Program-made: the position numbers and the translations under genes | Origin: Lancefieldella sp015258835 | Lineage (GTDB): Bacteria > Actinomycetota > Coriobacteriia > Coriobacteriales > Atopobiaceae | Direction of reading: 5' to 3' | Length of the DNA: 64,000 nucleotides | Assembly: GCA_015258835.1 (NCBI GenBank) | Contig: JABZHN010000005.1 | Span: forward strand, 39,609-103,608 | Shown: piece after piece, positions 61,021 to 64,000 of the stretch | How the letters are laid out: each line of letters starts with the position of its first letter | How positions within the stretch are numbered: position 1 is the first letter of the stretch | Notes under the pieces: generated by a model | The model's database searches: none | Told to the model about the DNA's origin: nothing | The model's input: only the letters and a program-made list of their open reading frames with translations

Positions 61021-62277
61021 ATGGCACACAAAAACTATTTGTTTACCTCAGAAAGTGTTACTGAGGGACATCCAGACAAGGTTTGCGATCAGATTTCTGA
61101 CGCAATTCTTGATGCAATCCTGGCAAAAGAGGCGGAGCTTGAAGAGCGTGGGTACGTTTCTCCAAGTGGTGTTCCAGCTTGCTTGGATAACGTTCGTTGT
61201 GCATGTGAGACCTTTGCTACTACAGGAACTATCGTGGTGGCAGGAGAAATTCGCACTCAATCCTACGTTGATGTCCAGGAGATTGTTCGTAACACCCTCA
61301 GAAATATTGGCTACGACCGTGCTAAGTATGGTTTTGACTGTGAGACCTGCGGTGTTTTGAGCCTTATCCATGAGCAGAGCCCCGATATTGCCCAAGGCGT
61401 TGATCAGTCCTATGACACGCAGGCAGGACGCACTACCGATCCGCTTGATCTTATCGGCGCAGGTGATCAGGGCATGATGTTTGGCTTTGCCTCTGACGAG
61501 ACCGATGTCCTTATGCCAATGCCAGCTTACCTGGCTCAGCGTCTGGCTCAGCGCCTTTCAGAGGTGCGTAAGTCTGGCGAGGTTGAGTACTTGCGTCCAG
61601 ATGGCAAAACTCAGGTTACCGTTCGTTATGAGGACGAGAAACCCGTTGAGGTCACCGCTATTGTTGTCTCCACACAGCACGCCCCAGAGATTGAGGACAT
61701 GTCCGTTATCAAGCAGGATATGATCGACCACGTTATTGCACCTGTTATGGGTGAGGTCAACATTGCTTGGGATAACGCAGACATTTACGTTAATCCAACT
61801 GGTCGCTTTGTTGTTGGTGGACCAATGGGAGACACAGGACTTACCGGCAGAAAGATTATTGTTGATACCTATGGCGGTATGGGTCGTCATGGTGGCGGCG
61901 CTTTCTCCGGAAAGGATTGCACCAAGGTTGACCGTTCAGCAGCATATGCAGCGCGCTGGGTTGCCAAAAACGTCGTAGCAGCAGGCCTTGCAAAGAAGTG
62001 CGAAGTTCAGCTTGCCTACGCCATTGGTGTTTCTCATCCACTGTCTATCATGGTTGATACTTTTGGCACTGGCATTGTTGACGATGCTGTTATTGAGCAG
62101 GCTATCGAGAAGGTCTTTGATCTTCGTCCTGGTGCCATTATCAGAGATCTTAAGCTGCGTCGTCCTATCTTCTCTAAGACAGCAGCATACGGACACTTTG
62201 GCCGCAAAGACCCAGACTTCACATGGGAAGCAACTGATCGTGTTCAAGAGCTTAAGGACGCAGTTTCTGCACTTTAG
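61021..62277 (+). CDS. metK: S-adenosylmethionine synthetase
   Basis: The 418-residue enzyme makes SAM from methionine and ATP. It has YLFTSESVTEGHPDKVCDQISDA (in parts) at the N-terminus, GAGDQGMMFGFA, GGPMGDTGLTGRKII, TYGGMGRHGGGAFSGKD (in parts), and a C-terminal GHFGRKD. ATG 61021 is placed after GAAAGGA; the GTG at 61006 would be further upstream. SAM from this gene feeds the methyltransferases and the radical-SAM protein nearby. Confidence 0.97.
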   Translation: MAHKNYLFTSESVTEGHPDKVCDQISDAILDAILAKEAELEERGYVSPSGVPACLDNVRCACETFATTGTIVVAGEIRTQSYVDVQEIVRNTLRNIGYDRAKYGFDCETCGVLSLIHEQSPDIAQGVDQSYDTQAGRTTDPLDLIGAGDQGMMFGFASDETDVLMPMPAYLAQRLAQRLSEVRKSGEVEYLRPDGKTQVTVRYEDEKPVEVTAIVVSTQHAPEIEDMSVIKQDMIDHVIAPVMGEVNIAWDNADIYVNPTGRFVVGGPMGDTGLTGRKIIVDTYGGMGRHGGGAFSGKDCTKVDRSAAYAARWVAKNVVAAGLAKKCEVQLAYAIGVSHPLSIMVDTFGTGIVDDAVIEQAIEKVFDLRPGAIIRDLKLRRPIFSKTAAYGHFGRKDPDFTWEATDRVQELKDAVSAL

Positions 62278-62288
62278 GCATAGCGTTC

Positions 62289-64000
62289 TTACAAGGTAAT
62301 CTTGTATAACCTCATAGAGCCTTCTTCCAGCACCACCTCAAAACCTGGGGTGGTGTCTGTTATTTGCGTGATACCTCTGAAGGTTCCAGGTTTGTAAGTA
62401 CTGGTAACAGCGTTGGAGTAATCAACAACGTTGTTCAGAATAAGGACATACTGCACGTTAAGGTCGCGTGCCGTTTGAAGTACCTCGGGATCGCTGGCAA
62501 TGCGATTAAGGCGTTTACGAAGAATTGCACTTGCAGGACGTTCTGAAGCGTCATAGCCGTTAGGGAAGCGCCAGAGCACATGTAAGTCGTTAGTGCCATA
62601 CGCCCAGAGACTGCCATCTTGAGGTAGGTTTGCAATAACAGCACCTGCAGGAACGGTAAGCTCCACGCGACGTAAAAACTCCAATTCTTCCGATGTCAAA
62701 ATGTAGTGATCGCCATAGGCCTTCTCGGAAGCCTGTTTAAAGGCAGTAGCGGCAGGAATTGGCTTTTCCGATTTAAGGTTTGGCATGGGGACTACATGGT
62801 TGAGCACAACTACACATGCAATGACCGCTCCCACAATCAAAGGTTTAGCCCAAACAGTACAAAAGACGCAGGTCTGAGCTTTGGTCTGAGCCTGAATTTG
62901 GTGCTGAGTAGCTTTTTCTCGCCAAGAGGCAAACGTTTCCAGAGCAGCCCCGGCAAGAGTTGCCAGGCCAAGCGCTGCCAGCGGAATTGCCATAATGACG
63001 CAGCTTGCCGCAATGCGGAACGGATCGGTATACCAAAATCCCGAGAGATATCCCTTCAGAGGAACGTCAAACGTAATAATAAAAATGCAGAGTATAGACA
63101 GGTACATAAAGGCAGATACCATCCATCGAGCCTGCTTGTGCTTAAACGTCCATACAGCGCCTATAAGCACGCAGATTGAAAGTATCGGTTGTGGAGAAAC
63201 AAGCTCTCCACCTGCGTAGGACTGTCCAATAAAGTCCATACCAAGGGCGTGCAAAATAGCATCTTGTAGGCTTGAGTAGGCGCTCCACCAGAAATTGAGA
63301 GCCACGCCTCGAACAATCAAAACATAGTAGAAAACAGACCAAATAACCAGCGCAAAGATAAAGAATACGTATGCTAGCGTGACAGGCTTGATTTGTTTTC
63401 CAAAGAGCACAACTCGGCGCTTTGACTCTCCAATGCGTGCAAAACTCCAAGGCAGAAGAACAACAATTGACGAGAAAATCGTGGAAGGATGCAAGATAAA
63501 GAGGGTAATGCAGCCAAGAATAAATATGGCAATAAGCCAGATGAGGTCGTGTTTTGGTGTTTTTGAGCGAGTCATCTGCATAAATACCCACCAAATAGAA
63601 GGCATTACGCAGAAGGCCACAGTGTTAGGAAAAATTGGTCCGTAGATTAAAAGCGACCAAGGGAAAACAAAAAATGCTAGGCAAACAAAAGCTCCACTGA
63701 TAAGCGCAATGCGATGCTTAGGAAGAACTTTTGCAATAACCGAGCAGATTGAGAGCGGAAAGACAATCGCAGCACTTACAAAGTTGAGCGCATTACCGGC
63801 AATAGGAACGGTTGTAGAAACAAGCTGCGTTGTTAAAGCAACAATGATGTTCCAGCCAGAAGGATAAAATCCTGAAGTACCTGGCTCCCAAGGGGTAATT
63901 GAAGCTTCTACGGTACTGTAGAAGTCATAGTGGATAGATGAGTATTTTTGAGACTCAATCATTGCTTGTGTGACATCTAAGTGATGCACAATGTCCCAAC
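62289..64000 (-). CDS. Large polytopic membrane protein, DUF6541-like (5' truncated)
   Basis: At least 570 residues, open to the right window edge; the first visible residues read WDIVHHLDVTQAMIES, so the N-terminus lies outside. About ten membrane helices occupy the first 400 residues (for example FVSAAIVFPLSICSVIAKVL and LIWLIAIFILGCITLFIL), followed by an extracytoplasmic domain of about 150 residues (SEELEFLRRVELTVPAGAVI). This layout resembles actinobacterial DUF6541 proteins and GT-C-like glycosyltransferases; enzymatic function is unproven. It is convergent with metK, 11 bases apart. Confidence 0.7.
   Translation of the reverse strand, partial: WDIVHHLDVTQAMIESQKYSSIHYDFYSTVEASITPWEPGTSGFYPSGWNIIVALTTQLVSTTVPIAGNALNFVSAAIVFPLSICSVIAKVLPKHRIALISGAFVCLAFFVFPWSLLIYGPIFPNTVAFCVMPSIWWVFMQMTRSKTPKHDLIWLIAIFILGCITLFILHPSTIFSSIVVLLPWSFARIGESKRRVVLFGKQIKPVTLAYVFFIFALVIWSVFYYVLIVRGVALNFWWSAYSSLQDAILHALGMDFIGQSYAGGELVSPQPILSICVLIGAVWTFKHKQARWMVSAFMYLSILCIFIITFDVPLKGYLSGFWYTDPFRIAASCVIMAIPLAALGLATLAGAALETFASWREKATQHQIQAQTKAQTCVFCTVWAKPLIVGAVIACVVVLNHVVPMPNLKSEKPIPAATAFKQASEKAYGDHYILTSEELEFLRRVELTVPAGAVIANLPQDGSLWAYGTNDLHVLWRFPNGYDASERPASAILRKRLNRIASDPEVLQTARDLNVQYVLILNNVVDYSNAVTSTYKPGTFRGITQITDTTPGFEVVLEEGSMRLYKITL

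Larger units (their letters stand above)
3828..62923. repeat. Dispersed octamer TTCTCGCC, 37 copies across the window
   Basis: TTCTCGCC starts at 3828, 6500, 7630, 10668, 12638, 13939, 23947, 25297, 30745, 36620, 42415, 44232, 44990, 45803, 46289, 48982, 53856, 56046, 58585 and 62916. The complement GGCGAGAA starts at 4913, 13799, 18120, 19296, 25285, 29165, 37742, 38686, 40849, 41178, 41359, 43678, 47720, 50662, 53598, 57584 and 60121. The base before the octamer is C in 21 and T in 13 copies. Four copies are intergenic. Counts were made by eye. Confidence 0.85.

Noticed and set aside
62331..62360. metK terminator inside the convergent membrane-protein gene
   Set aside because: CACCACC/GGTGGTG forms a stem, but there is no T-run after it; much weaker than the copA/add case.
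3828..62923. The octamer as Chi, KOPS or another replication-polar motif
   Set aside because: Copies are nearly equal on both strands (20 versus 17) in a window where most genes point one way; polar motifs would be skewed. Only a whole-genome view can fully exclude it.
3828..62923. The octamer as a by-product of codon usage
   Set aside because: It occurs in all three sense frames and in antisense frames and in four intergenic places, so no single favoured codon pair explains it. By contrast GCAGAAG is also frequent here, but nearly always as Ala-Glu codons, and was dismissed.
1..64000. CRISPR array, tRNA, rRNA, insertion sequence or prophage
   Set aside because: None was seen: no regularly spaced repeats, no cloverleaf-like sequences, no transposase or phage genes; the only integrase-like gene is the housekeeping XerD.

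Overview
The window looks like a chromosomal segment of a moderate-GC actinobacterium of the class Coriobacteriia, most likely Atopobiaceae (Lancefieldella/Atopobium-like). This is inferred from four things: an actinobacterial division cluster (mraZ-rsmH-ftsL-ftsI-murF-mraY-murD-ftsW-murG-murC-murB-ftsQ-ftsZ-pgeF-yggS-sepF-yggT-divIVA) without ftsA; a mannose-type PTS; many GTG/TTG starts; and base composition near the middle of the range. No rRNA, tRNA, insertion sequence, prophage or CRISPR array was found. Almost everything is ordinary single-copy chromosomal DNA, densely packed and mostly on the + strand.

Layout. 1-5.3 kb: 3' end of a copper ATPase with an attached CopZ-like domain, a minus-strand pair (ADP-ribosylglycohydrolase, adenosine deaminase), a zinc phospholipase C-like protein, a metallophosphatase and a deoxyinosine glycosylase. 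5.3-8.5 kb: a four-gene amino-acid ABC importer behind a structured leader. 8.7-11.2 kb: a KdgT-type permease, a small membrane protein and an SGNH hydrolase. 11.3-25.2 kb: housekeeping genes (dNTPase, rarA, a sigma factor with a small HATPase-like partner, AI-2E-family permease, alaS, ruvX, mltG, yqeG, aroK, a degenerate aroB, pepP). 25.4-28.7 kb: mannose PTS manXYZ plus manO. 28.9-36.9 kb: efp, gls24, nusB, xseB, tlyA, nadK, recN, pyrG, xerD. 37.1-55.9 kb: the division and cell-wall cluster. 56-64 kb: a two-gene DNA-repair-like pair (TIGR03915/radical SAM TIGR03916) divergent from cca, then a TetR regulator, metK and a large membrane protein that runs off the window.

The most unusual signal is a dispersed octamer, TTCTCGCC (usually YTTCTCGCC). 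I counted 37 exact copies, 20 on one strand and 17 on the other, where about two are expected by chance. It occurs in all six reading frames relative to genes, and once as a perfect inverted pair behind a terminator. This resembles the DNA-uptake sequences of Neisseria and Haemophilus, which I know of only in proteobacteria.

Several regulatory structures can also be read directly: LexA-like GAAC-N4-GTTC boxes upstream of nadK-recN and between cca and the radical-SAM pair; four tandem 10-bp AGTGT repeats before mraZ that match known MraZ operators; a pyrG leader whose first C residues pair with the ribosome-binding site, as in the CTP-sensing pyrC switch; an operator-like palindrome inside the ABC importer promoter followed by a leader able to hide the ribosome-binding site; and a copA terminator embedded in the coding sequence of the convergent add gene.
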